The notes below the pieces were generated by a model. That model ran no database searches, was not told the origin of the DNA, and was given only the letters and a program-made list of their open reading frames with translations. Below, piece by piece: positions 30,497-41,679 of a stretch of 64,000 nt of DNA. The stretch is from Perkinsus olseni (taxonomy: Eukaryota > Perkinsozoa > Perkinsida > Perkinsidae). How positions within the stretch are numbered: the first letter of the stretch is position 1; every line of letters begins with the position of its first letter. A program made the translations under genes and the position numbers. The stretch lies in the NCBI GenBank assembly GCA_013115135.1, contig JABANP010000003.1:372001-436000 (forward strand). Reading direction: 5' to 3'.

Positions 30497-33030
30497 ATGG
30501 AGAGGGAGTGGGTGAGGAAGGCCATGGCTGCCTTCCAGCGGCAGCTCAGGGAGCCCGACCATGTACCACCGGTCCACGGGGGGTGAGCTGCCGCACACTG
30601 AGTGCTTAGGTTTGGATACGACGCCCGGAGGCACGGAAACAGTTCGGGCTGTCGGACTGGGACTTGTACGCTTTGGCATCGTTTCACAAGCAGAACCCGT
30701 ATGAATCCGATGAGCAGTCCTGGACGCTTTATCGGCTACCAGATGTCATACAGTGTGCTAAGAAGAAGTAAGTTGGGAAAGATATTTTGACTACCGTTTG
30801 CTCGCTGAGAATAATACTTGCGTGATAGAGATAGTTCTAGTAGAAGACAGAGAGAAGTGTCTTCTATTGTCACCGACCTTCGAATGGCGGAAGAGCGTTT
30901 TCGTTGTTCCAGCAGGTTCTCGCGAACTATTTTTCCTAGATTGTACGGACCCCTACTTCGGCTTGGGGATGCTCGTTGATCAGGTATAAGTCCGAGGAGA
31001 CCATCATGATTCGCTACAAGCACTATCTAGAATCGGAGGCCCACAAGAGTCGGCATCGGTTTGAATATTTATGGCATGGACGAGGTAGCGGCTCATGAGG
31101 CCTCTAGTCTTCGCACTTGGCTGCATCTCTAGGTGTGGGAGGATTCTACTGAGGAACCCGACGCAACCGCCCCGTCCCTGGCCATCTGGAGGAAATGGTC
31201 AGCGAGTGACAAAGCCATCGGTGGAGCCGCTAGTGTGAGTTGCCTCTTCGACCTCCCTGAGCTTCTATATCATTTCCTGATCGAATAGAATTCATCGTCG
31301 GTCAATCTAAAAGACAGAATTCCCTCTCCATGCCCTTTGAAATCAGCTGGAAAAGATTTTATTCGACCGGTAAATGGCCTGCCAGGTATGGCAAGGCCTC
31401 CTGTCTAACGTCGGCATTGCCAGTGTGAAGTTCTTGGTCGTGGATCTCCACGGGCAGCAGCGCAGTGTGAGAACAATTGTCTCAGTTGCGAACGGGCTGG
31501 ACGACTTTCCTTTTCTCCTTCTCAGTTTCGCGGATTTGATGCATTCTGGCGCTGATGTCGCTAATTACGGGTACCGGTACAGCTCCCTCCTCGCCAGCTT
31601 TGGCAAAGGTCGGGACATACATCATCCGTAAGGAAGGGGCAGGGCTGAGTGGTGGCTCGTCCCTCCACCGCACCCGTCAGGTACGGCTACGGTCGGCAGC
31701 GCAACATTGCAGCTGACCGGTCTTTCTTCATTCTCACTGCAGTCGGAGGGATGATACCCATGTAAGTAAGGATCCTCATCAGTGGACCATTGATTTAAGC
31801 TCGGCAGGTATACGGCGACGAGGGATCTGTTTGCCCACTACTGCAGCAGTGGCATGATGGTGTCATCACTGCCAACCACAGCGACTACAACAGCCCTCAG
31901 CGGATCGGTTCTGGGGCTCAGCTCTGGCTTGGGCTTGCCGGTGAGCACCTCGCTCCGCTCTGTGGTTTCACAACATCACCTCTTCCCGACTGAATCTGCC
32001 GGAAGGCGGCGGCTGTGCTGACCCACCCTCCCTCCAGGTTGGCATGTTCATCGTATCAGCGTCCCTAGAGGCACTCGCTCTTAACGAGGCATACCGGGAG
32101 CTCCGTCAGCAGAACGTCGCCGTCTCAGAAGCGATTCGATCAGGAGCTGACGTAGGGTCCCCAGCACTCACTCCAACTTGTACCACCACCATCGTCATCA
32201 GATCATGCCGGTTGCCACATTCCTAGAGGCTGGCAGCGGCATCCTCGGTGCTGCGATTGGGATAGCAGGAGTGGTACGTCCAGACTACTGCCTTGACGGC
32301 CCATGGGTGCTCCTTCAGGTGGCCTCCTACTGCCTCGGCTCCCCCATACCCGACATGATGGCATCGCTGTTGATGTCGGGAGTGGTTAGTGGAGTAGGAG
32401 CATATCTCCTCAGACGAAGTACCTGCTGCACTTCATGATGGGGGCCGAGGCGCTTCCCTCAGGCACACAACTTCTGCTCGGGGCTACCCTGCCCAGTGAT
32501 GAGGTCGAGAAAGTGATCCGCTCGCTTGAGGCCGACGCGGTGGTTGTTGGAGTGTACGACGTCAAGACGGAGCTAGTCGGCACGGTACGACCGCCGCTGC
32601 CGCTATGCGTCTCGAGCAGCGTCACTCCGATCAGACCACAGCTCGATTCAAGGCTGAGGTTGAGTTCAACGCCGAGGCCGTCACAAGGCGACGATTGAAG
32701 ATAGCCCAGGCCAACGAAGCTGTCACAGAGTCCGGGCCCGACCTACCGAGCACTGTGGCCCTACGGACGGGCATCGGTAGGGAGCGGCTGAATGTACTTG
32801 AGTGTATGGGAGCTCTCACCTTTCAGGCTGACCCTGTCGATTGTGTCACGGCGTCAATGAAGGAGGCCTCATCGGGAGGCCCTTCAAGTGCCGAGGACTG
32901 GCTCATGCGGAACGACGCGCTCTTCCTGCTGGCCTTGACGAGAGAGCTCAAACGTCTCGAGCGGCTCATCAGGGACAGCCTGCCGGCTAACAAGTATTCC
33001 TACGTACATGTCGATCTAGAGCCTTGGTGA
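30497..33030 (+). CDS. SLC30A9: SLC30A9/ZnT9-like cation-diffusion-facilitator with XPA-like N-terminal domain
   Basis: The 5' exons (from about 30497) carry RRPEARKQFGLSDWDLYALASF...LYRLPDVIQC, the small domain that precedes the transporter in ZnT9. Further exons lead to TGSSAVFADLMHSGADVANYGYR (about 31450-31565, CDF helix 2 with H-x3-D), YGYGRQRN, helices to about 32400, and the soluble part: SGTQLLLGATLPSDEVEKVIRSLE..DVKTELVG, then RFKAEVEFNAEAVTRRRLK, RELKRLERLIRDSLP and YVHVDLEPW with TGA at 33030. The DVK...RFKAEVEF and HVDLE strings are specific to the ZnT9 branch. Helix 5 reads FLEAGSGILG, without the second HxxxD pair of classical zinc exporters, as in other ZnT9 proteins. At least eight short introns are present. 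The exact first exon is uncertain. Confidence 0.75.
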
Positions 33031-33152
33031 TGATTCAACCATTGCTGTACCATCCACAATAGCAACATTTGCATTGTTCCTGTCGCGGACCATCGGAGGA
33101 GCTTTGAGTTGACGGGCAGTGCAGAGTTGGAGGGTGATCTCCTGTTTGGAAG

Positions 33153-34242
33153 TTGCATTTAAAAGTGTTGTCATATTTCAAAAAACGCAAGGGGAAAAGA
33201 GCTCCTAGTCCCTCAGAGCCATCGTCACCCGGGCCTAGGAGTCTCCGAGATGAGTATACACTACCGGCGGCTCTACGGACGAGTGAAGGCCTCGTTCGGG
33301 GGGTTTGGCTGTCGTTCGAGGCTCTGCAGTGGCTTGCCCCCCTCCCTCAAGGCCCGGATGAGCTGAGGGACCTTCTCATAACGGCCTTCGACTTGGACAA
33401 AATTGCTACTCTCAGGGCTGGTGTAGAGCTAAACCCTCACATCGAGCGGATGGGCGAAGGGAAGCTACTGCCAAGTGGTGGCCGATGACTACGTCGCACT
33501 GCGAAGGATGTCATCGAGGGAGACCGAGGCGATGCAGCTGAGGTTCCCTGAGATGATGATGAAGGCTGATGAGCTTGGGGTGACCGGACGAGTGTATGGC
33601 TATGGATGGTGTCGGCAGCATATGGGTGGTCGGGACCGCAGCATGTGCCTTGTACAGGAAAAGCTGGTCCCTGTAGAGAGCATCATGCAGTTGGACGAGG
33701 AAGAACTGTTTGAAGTGGTATCAAAGCTTTCTCTGTTGACCTTTCATAATGATCTCAAGTTGGACAACATCATGAGGGACCCACACGACGGTTCTCTAAA
33801 GCTCATTGACTTCGACCTAGTCTCGCCGGACTGTATCGTCATACCCGTCACAGCGGCTCAGAATATTATCATCAATTGCCGAGAGGAGTTCCCTCATTTT
33901 CCTGAGTATGCTGTTGAATTCAGAGCTTACTACGACTACTTCACCTTCTCCCTCACACTATCAGGGGCTTCGAAGCTATACGGCCTAGTATTCGATCGGC
34001 TGATTGCTCTCGGCAAAAGCCTGAAGCCTTTCCTTGAAGGAGTAGTAGCAGCTTTGCCACGTGAAAGACTCAAGGACTTGCCTTTCGAAGCGCTCGTGAG
34101 GGAGAAGAGTATGAATGCTGTTACTGTGAACATCTTCGACCTCGCCGGTAATGCGGTTGCCCACGGGTTGGGTGAATTGCCCGAAGGAGCATTTCAGTTG
34201 GTTCGCTCGAATGGTGTATACGCCTTTCGGGAGGATGACTGA
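33153..34242 (+). CDS. Kinase-like protein with HNDLKLDN and DFD motifs
   Basis: The first part (33153-33488) opens on TTG, so its true start is upstream or in another exon. It is basic, then helical (LRDLLITAFDLDKIATLRAGV). The second part (33475-34242; first ATG 33508) contains LTFHNDLKLDNIMRDPHDGSLKLIDFDLVSPD, which lines up with the catalytic loop HxDLKxxN and the Mg-binding DFG of protein or small-molecule kinases. Here the last position is Asp (DFD). A preceding segment LVQEKLVPVESIM could be the hinge. I see no clear N-lobe glycine loop. The two frames overlap at 33475-33488 without a splice pair that keeps phase, so an indel is possible. Substrate is unknown. It is more like an atypical or aminoglycoside-type kinase than a canonical protein kinase. 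Confidence 0.5.
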
Positions 34243-34595
34243 ACGGTACCGTGTGTTTCCACTGTGATGATTTCTCACGAACTATTTGTCTCTGCGTTGT
34301 GAGTTTCGTGAAGATCCCTTCTGTAACAACGAAACGCCCTTAAAGACAAAACCTCGGCTTCCATCAAGCTTCAATGACTTTTACGGATGGGGTTCACTCT
34401 TTATCAGACGGCGGCTGCTGCTGGGGCTGCAGCTGCTTTTGACAACATCTCACTATGATTGAGTAAACTTAAACTCCGAATTCCATACATCGTCAGCCTA
34501 GGGCCGCCACTTGACTACCAAATATGACAAGTAAGACCACCTGGGTCATCATACATACGAGATCTTCTTCTTGACGATGATGATGATGCCACTGC
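34243..34595. other. Gap between convergent genes
   Basis: 3' flanks of the kinase-like gene (+) and KH gene A (-). A (GCT)n-like stretch near 34408-34440 is the only notable content. Confidence 0.5.
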
Positions 34596-36310
34596 TCACC
34601 GCACGGGTCCTCCTCTACGAAGGCTCCTCCCGGCCTCCCCCTCCACGGCAGAATCGCCGTTGAGGTTCGCTTCCGTAGCTGCCGTCTCAGGCGCCCCACC
34701 ATGCTCCTGAGGGGCTGCTTGTTGATTCTGTTGTTGTTGATGATGATGTTCACGTCGTAGGATTTGATGAACGGCCATGACTTGCTGGGGTGTTATGACG
34801 CCCTGGGGCGACATAGGCACATTGAGTGGCTGTTGTTGTGCTTGTTGCTGTTGGACGTACTGATTGTTGGTAGCAGCGGAAGCAGCAGCGGGCTGTGGGG
34901 CAGATCTCTGCTGCTGTTGTTGTAGCTGTCTGGTAACCTCAGCAGCCGACACGCCCGGGCCACCACTAGGAGAGCGCTGTGGCTGCTGTTGCTGCTGCTG
35001 ATAGCCCCCGTACATCGAAATGAGGTAAGGGGGTATGGGCCCTCCAGGGTTGGCAGTGGTAGTAGCTGGCATCACATGTGGCGATAGCATACCTTGGTTA
35101 GCTGCGAACATCTGTTGGGGTGAGTACATCACTTGAGGGACAAAGCCCATACTTGCAGTATAGTTAAGATTCTGCTGCTGGCCCAGACCACCACCACCAC
35201 CACCAGCAGTATTACCAGAGAGAGGATGAGGGGGAGCCCCACCACCACCACCACCACCCATAGCGCCTCCCCCAGCGGCAGCAGCAGCATTACTGGTGTT
35301 CCAATAACCACCACCCTTTCCTTTTCCCTTGCCTTTACCACCACCGCCCATAGCGCCAGCTTGGATACGTTGATAATGGGCCTTCTGGCGCTTGATGACG
35401 GGGCTAACATCGAACGCCCCACTTATAACATCATTGAGAAGGTCCACACAGGCACGAACCTACAACAGACCACTGCCGGAGAATGGCCAGCAATGCAGCC
35501 ACCACGACTACTACCGCATCAGCATTCCCAACGACCTTGGCCGAACGAGGGCTCCCATCTTCCACAGCAACGGGCTGAAGTTGAACCCTGCAACCGCTAC
35601 GGCGACGGATCTCATCCAGGACACATCTGAGAACAATACAATAGGAAGGGAGTACGAGTCCTCATCGATGACCTTAAATAAACCCTAAGAATTGAGGATG
35701 CTAACGAGAAGGTACTCGAATGTTCGAGGCGTGGCCTACCCCTGAGGTCCAATGACAGTCCCAACCTTATCAGCGGGAACCTCGACTTCATCTTCAACGT
35801 CATCAGGGTATAAACACTCACATGGTTCACAAGACAGGACGACTCCCTTCAGATAAGAGACAGCGGCCTAATGCGGCAGAGTGGCGAACAAACGGCGCTG
35901 CGGCAAAGGGAAGTACTACTTCTACGGACTCGTCGGTGGACCCGCTGATCTTAAAAGTGCTAAAACCTTGCTCGGAAGTCGTTTGGTCAACCTGAGAGTA
36001 GACTGAACTCCTACCCCTCACAAAACCACGGTGAACGCACTTGAACAAACGTGCTAAGCTCATCTTTCAGCCTCTTGATGGTCTCCCCTCCCCGACCAAT
36101 CGCTTTGCCAACAGCCTTCTGAGGTATCCTCATCTCTCTAGTAAATTCAACATTATTATGATGATTCGCCCAAGCACTCCTTGGAGCAGCAGCAGGAGGA
36201 GCATCATTATTGTTTCCTCCACCCATGGCCGAAGCTGCCGCCGCCGCAGCAGCCATCATCATCATCTGTTGCTGCTGGGCTGACTGATGGTACGATGAGG
36301 ATGATGACAT
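34596..36310 (-). CDS. Two-KH-domain RNA-binding protein A, Gln/Gly-rich tail, 471 aa
   Basis: Six exons resolve with intact frame: 36041-36310, 35920-35991, 35822-35867, 35740-35791, 35515-35626 and 34596-35459 (1416 nt). Introns are 49, 52, 30, 113 and 55 nt. After a Gln/Met/Ala-rich start, KH1 reads FTREMRIPQKAVGKAIGRGG (GxxG loop GRGG), EAAVSYLKGVV. KH2 reads EVEVPADKVGTVIGPQGCVLDEIRRRSGCRVQ and NADAVRACVDLLNDVISG. The tail (about 300 residues) consists of GKGKGKGKGG, poly-Gly, poly-Gln and Pro/Asn runs. Paired KH domains bind single-stranded RNA, and the low-complexity tail suggests phase-separating granules (inference). It is a paralogue of KH gene B upstream on the same strand. Confidence 0.85.
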
Positions 36311-36530
36311 GTTGTTGCTCTAAGTTGGCCACCGGATGCTTCCAATTGGCGAGGAAGAGTTAAGAAATTCCAAGCCACTAAAAGACCAAGGCTGTCCCCT
36401 CTCGTGCGACTCTCCCCTCCGGAACGCAACTTGCCGGAGCTAGAAGGAAAATAAGATGTAGCAAGAGCAACAGCGATCTGCTCGCCGCCGCCACTCTACG
36501 CTAAGAGACGTCTACAACAATGACTGTCGT

Positions 36531-38508
36531 TTAGTAACCATAGCCCCCCTTGCCTCCTTTGGCGCCCCACTGGCCACCGGAGGAAGGCTGATCACCACTG
36601 CTGCCCCATGGCCTACTACTGTACGATGAAGGGCCACCTTGAGGAGGGGAAGAATCATCCGGACTGGAGTCCCAACCACCGGACCAGCTGCCGCCTTTAC
36701 CCTTGCCGCCGCCCTTACCCCAACTACTCTCATAAGGTTCACTACCGGCGGAAGTGGGCCCTCCCTTACCGCCGCCATAGGAGCCCCCCTTGCCGTAAGC
36801 ATAGCCGGGAGTACTACTGCCTTTACCGCCACCATAACTGCCTTTACCGTAATAATCACCACCTCCACTGGAAGCTTTCTCGTATCTGCTCGCACCACTT
36901 CCGTAGGAGTCCGAAGGTCCTACGCCTCCTCTGCTGTAAGAATCATAACCTTTACCACCGTAACGGGAGGCACTATAGGAATCGTAGCGGCCGCCGCCCT
37001 TGCCACCATAGGGTGCAGGGCTGGAAGAATACCCCTTGCCACCACCATAGTAGTCTGAGGAGTCATCACCTCCCTTACCGAAGCCTCCTTTACCGCCAAG
37101 GGGATAGAAGTCACTCCCCTTACCACCTTGATAGGAGTCACCACCACCCTTGCCCTTGCCTTTACCCTTCCCCCAGCCTCCCTTGCCACCAGACCAGCCA
37201 CCGCCCTTACCGCCAGACCAATCACCATTACCACTACTGTACCGACTGTTATCATTACCCCAATCACTACCCCATCCCCCTTTACTTCCTCCACCACGCC
37301 ATTCGTAGCCACCCTTTCCACCCTTGCCGTGGTAGCCGCTACCCTTGCCGCCTGATGGGTCGTACTCATCCAGCTGATGCTCCCGCTTGAAATCGTCGAT
37401 AATGGGAGAGATATCGAGTTCTCCACTGACGATCTCGCGTACTATACGTGCCTACAAAATGGTAGTCCGTGGGTTCGAACCAGATACCTTCGGCATGGCC
37501 GCAAGGATTTACCCCTTCCTCGCAGTTTTCCTCTGGTCCCACCAACACGACTGTTCTCTCCTCGCCGGGACCGCCGTTCTCTGTAGGTACCACCTCAATA
37601 CGAGTATGTGATCGTCGCTTTATCTCGTCAATCACGCATCCTCTGTAGCCGATGACCTGACCGTGCGAGCATCCCGTGGACGCCGAGGGAAGAACAGGGG
37701 AGCTGACCTTTAGCCGCAATATCGTTCGATATGACAACTTCTTTCTTCGAGTCGCCTGGGCCTACCACGGGCTTACGACAAGTAAAGATGATCTCTTCAA
37801 TGGCCGCTTCGCATGCCTAAGGGGTGATGAGGTGACGAGGAGGGGGAGGAGTGGTATGGCTACATTGAGGACTTCTTGGGTATCACCAACGAGGTGTGAA
37901 GGCTTCTGTTGCCTTCGCTATCACGTTCGCCGTGATCGGACTAACAAGAGAAGGATAATCACTATTCGCATGTTATTATGGGTAATGGACGGGGGCCGAG
38001 GCTGTCGCTGTAGTAGTAGCAGAATGGTTGTAAGATGGTTATCACCTTGACTTCACAGTGAGTTTGACGTTGTATCCGTTTTATGGTATCACCCTGTTTT
38101 CCTATCACCTTACCAGCGGCCCAGTAAGGCAGAGGGACGTCTTTATGGAATCTGAGGGAGGTAGTAGTAGTATCGTCATCAACGCGATCAGATCTAGTAA
38201 TAGCTTTTGCGTGAACCAGTGGACGAGGATTCTCTACTAGAGTTTCACAAGGCAGTAGGTAAGAGAAGTTAATAAGACCGATTCCCTTCATCGTACTTGC
38301 CATCATCTTCATCATCTCCTGTAGGTGTGTTTGAGTTGGAAGGGGGAGCAGCGTCCCAGTTGCTTATTTTAGCGGGACGTGAGGATTCATCGCCTTGGCC
38401 ATCCTTACTGTCCCAGTAGGTGGCATCATCAGCGGCGGGCCGTTTCTCCCCTCTAGGATAAGACCCCTCTGGTGGAGGCTGTGACTGCTGCTGCTGTTGT
38501 GACTCCAT
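36531..38508 (-). CDS. Two-KH-domain RNA-binding protein B with GGK-repeat tail, 526 aa
   Basis: Six exons keep frame: 38297-38508, 38046-38193, 37887-37940, 37766-37816, 37513-37707 and 36531-37451 (1581 nt). The N-terminus is MESQQQQQSQPPPEG. KH1 reads FHKDVPLPYWAAGKVIGKQG (GKQG loop) and ACEAAIEEIIFTCR. KH2 carries VIGYRGCVIDEIKRRSHTRIEV, then ARIVREIVSGELDISPIID. The last exon is a 280-residue tail of Gly-Gly-Lys, Ser, Tyr and Trp (WSGGKGGGWSGGKGGWGKG), resembling RGG-type RNA-binding tails but with Lys instead of Arg. This tail frame has no internal start codon, so naive frame listing misses it and shows shadow frames instead. The shared GC-V-[IL]-DEI signature and exon plan with gene A show a tandem duplication. 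Confidence 0.85.
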
Positions 38509-38599
38509 AGTAGGGGCAGAGAATAGCCAGCTACCAACGACTTTTACTACAACCAATTTTCGAGCTACTGTCGGGCAGCTCACGGGTTCCGTTGAGGAA
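38509..38599. promoter_or_regulatory. 91-bp bidirectional promoter interval
   Basis: Start codons of KH gene B (38508, minus) and the carboxypeptidase (38600, plus) are only 91 bp apart, so both 5' leaders and core promoters must fit here. No TATA-like motif is evident. Confidence 0.45.
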
Positions 38600-41150
38600 A
38601 TGCAAGTGAGCAAGAGGAGCGCATCTTGTTCGAGCTTCCGCAGTTCGTCACCTCTGACGTTGCTAGTGCATGGGCACCCTCGACTTTCCTCCATTATCAC
38701 AGCCGCTCCTCGGTCGGAGGAGTACTACATACACCGTACTGCCCCAACAGCCCCCCGGCCGGCGATGGCAAAGCTGGTCGCCACCCTCTCAAAAAAGGGG
38801 CCATCTTGGCTGCCGTCGTCCTCACTGTACTCGGCCTCTGCTACACCTACTATGCCCTCACTCGCAACGGTAACCATCCCTGAGCGTCTATTCTCTTCGC
38901 TTACCATCATGCGACCTCACGCTTTCTCTAGCCTCCTATGATAGTGGTGCTGATAGCACTGGTACTGTAATTGTGACAGCATCCCCTAGTGATAGCATTG
39001 GCAGTACTCCTGTTTAGCACGCTGTTCATTTTTTCCCTTCAGGTGGATCTCAAACGCTAAGGCTGGACTCTGCCGCCGAGTTTGCTGCTCAATAATGACT
39101 TCTCCTCTGTTGAATTCGAGCACCGGGAGTTCCCCTTGACGGGAGGTCGGACGTCTCATCTTCTACTACGACAGCCCAACCTCTGTGATGCTGGTGTGAA
39201 GCAGTACTCTGGCTATTTCACCATCGATGACAAGTTGGACAAGAAGTACTTCTTTTGGTTCTTCGAGAAGCGCAATCAGCAACCTGACGAGGCCGCTCCG
39301 ACGACCATGTGGCTCACCGGTGGCCCGGGCTCCAGCTCGATGATCGCGGTAGGCTCCTCGTCCCGAGTAATACGATAACGTCTCTCACAGTTGCTGGCGG
39401 AGAATGGACCGTGCCGAGTGAATGCGGATGGTTCTGATACCGTTTACAACGAGTTCAGCTGGACGCAGAAGACGAACATGCTTTGGGTCGACCAACCCCC
39501 TGGTGCTGCTCTCGGATCTCGTTAATTTGGCGAAGTCGCTTCGTTCTCAGGGACGGGTTTCTCGACTGGACAATTGGACACTTCTGAGGTTGAGATCGCC
39601 GACGACATGTATCACTTCCTGCAAGCTTTCTTCCACCGATTCCCGCAGTATAACAAGAAGTTCCACGTCACGGGAGAGTCCTACGGCGGCCATTACGTCC
39701 CCGTTGTGACTGCTAAGATCATAACCGAGAATAAGAAGCTCCTGAGTGAGTAGACACTAGCGCCTCTCCGGTCGTACTCACGTCCGTAGACGCACCGTCC
39801 TCCCTGCTGGGGAGCTACGGCCGTCCAGTGTATATTGACGTAAAGGGTATGGCCGTCGGCAACGGTTTAACAGTACCAGCTGAACAAGTTAAATGGTACT
39901 CCAAAATGGTGAGTTTGCTTCATTCAGCGGGTCGTGAGGTACATTGGTCGTTGTGATAGGCCTACAACTCCGGGTCGGCTCCGTCCATTGTGAACCACAC
40001 CACCTACGAGGAACTAGAGGCCGCGGCCAGCGAGACCGTTGAGCTCATCGAGAAGTGCTACAAGCATCCTCATGTCACCAACGCGGTAATAACTGGTGGA
40101 ATGGCATGGCCGTAGGCGACGGTATTTTTGGGTAGAATTTACCAATGCCCACAGCGTGCATGGAGATGAACTACGTATTCAATGTGAAGCTTCTCGGCAA
40201 AGCCCTTGCGTCGGGAGCTAACGAGTGAGATAGTGGCGAGGCCGAGAGGGTCGGAAGGCTCTTGCCGTGTTGTCGTAGGTATGACATGCGGCTCAGCCAC
40301 CCGTACAACTTGTCTAACTTGGATCGGTTTTTGAATCGGCCCGACGTTCGTGCTGAACTCGGTGCCGTTATCAAGCCGTGGAGTGAAAACAACAATAAGG
40401 TGAGGGTGGGAGTACCAAGTAGAGCAAAGCGACTGTTCAGGTGTGGTCGGCATTGGCGCCGCGAGATTTCCTGGCCGACTACACATCGGCCGTTCAAACT
40501 GTGCTCGCATCGGGCGCGAAAGTTCTGATTTATGCGGGTGACCAGGATTTCATCTGCAATTGGCTGGGCAACAAGGCATGGACTGACAAGATCAAATGGG
40601 AATTCAGCCAAGAGTTTGCACAACAACCGATAATCGAGATGAATGCTGAGAAGGTCGTCTCGAGGAAGGCTGCCGAAACTGACGGTAGTAATGGTAGTAG
40701 TGGTTGTAGGAGTAGTAGTTGTGGTGGCAGTGTGTGGAGGCGCGTTCGGAAGGATGTTATGAATAGAACACTACGGCATAGACTTTCCGTTTTTCGGGAG
40801 CGCACGTAACTGATTGATTGAAGTAGTGGTACTGGAAGGACTGTTCGGTCTCAGGCAACAGCCGGGATGAGAAGGTTGTCAAGGTGCCTGTTGGACTGTA
40901 TAAAGGTTTTAAGAACTTTGCATTCCTTCGCGTTTTCGGAGCTGGTCACATGGCGCCCATGGACAAGCCCCTCGAGACCCTTCATATGTACGACACTTTC
41001 ATCAACGGCGAATTATTTAAATCGTTCGGAAGAATAGATTTTCGTAGCGGTTTCGGTGTCCGTGCTGGAGTACCGAAAAGCGAAGACTGGATATTTTATT
41101 TGTTGAATATATATCGGAGGGAACTTCCTCCGCGGTTCTGTGAGCAGTAG
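38600..41150 (+). CDS. Serine carboxypeptidase (peptidase S10) with N-terminal membrane anchor
   Basis: The first coding exon appears to be just ATG CAA (38600-38605), spliced over a 38-nt intron to [11 protein letters not shown] signal-anchor helix follows ([24 protein letters not shown]). The catalytic part begins with [31 protein letters not shown] and [10 protein letters not shown] (oxyanion region). It continues with [21 protein letters not shown], the nucleophile motif [17 protein letters not shown] (about 39672-39718), [14 protein letters not shown], the Asp in [16 protein letters not shown] (about 40525-40572), and the His in [13 protein letters not shown] (about 40932-40970). Several short introns (about 40-80 nt) separate these. 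All three catalytic residues are present. The S10 family trims C-terminal residues in vacuoles or the secretory path. The membrane anchor, not a cleavable signal, is inferred from the basic residues flanking the helix. Confidence 0.85.
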
Positions 41151-41679
41151 CTGCCACAATAAAAGCCTGTTCTGTCTCTTGGTTATACCGTTATCAATTC
41201 TGTTGCTTGTCTGAAGCTACCTCATGATGCAGCTGCTAGTTACATGGTACCAGTGTAGCGTTGTTAATAGGACTATCATCCAAGGGCTGGCCGCTCGCGA
41301 GGCTAGGTTGGGAAGTGGTACATGTCTCAGTGATTACATGAGAATTGGGCCGATAATGATTTTGCAGTGTTCTCATACCGCCCGATGACAATGGTTATTC
41401 GCGTTGCGAGCGGTTATTATAAACCCCCACACTGATCCTTTCGCTACGCAAGCCGATAGCGATACCACCGGAAGCCATCAATAATAACCCGCAAATTTAC
41501 AAGCACGACAAGTAGTCAACAGTACTGTCGAAGTTTTGTCGTCCAGTCGTCGTCGAGGGTCGTCGATGACTATGATGATGAACCAAGAATACCAACGCCA
41601 GTGATACTGGCCGCAGCAGCATCATGAGCTCGTTATTCCGTAAACTGGATGATGATCATGACGATGCTTGGCACTGCAT
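41151..41679. other. Gap between convergent genes, no feature seen
   Basis: 3' flanks of the carboxypeptidase (+) and eRF1 (-). A polyadenylation-like AATAAA occurs just after the carboxypeptidase stop (41158-41163). Confidence 0.5.

Noticed and set aside
36920..37426. 168-codon minus-strand frame opposite the GGK tail
   Set aside because: It is an alternative frame of the KH gene B tail; the GGK frame joins the KH domain through a proper splice site.
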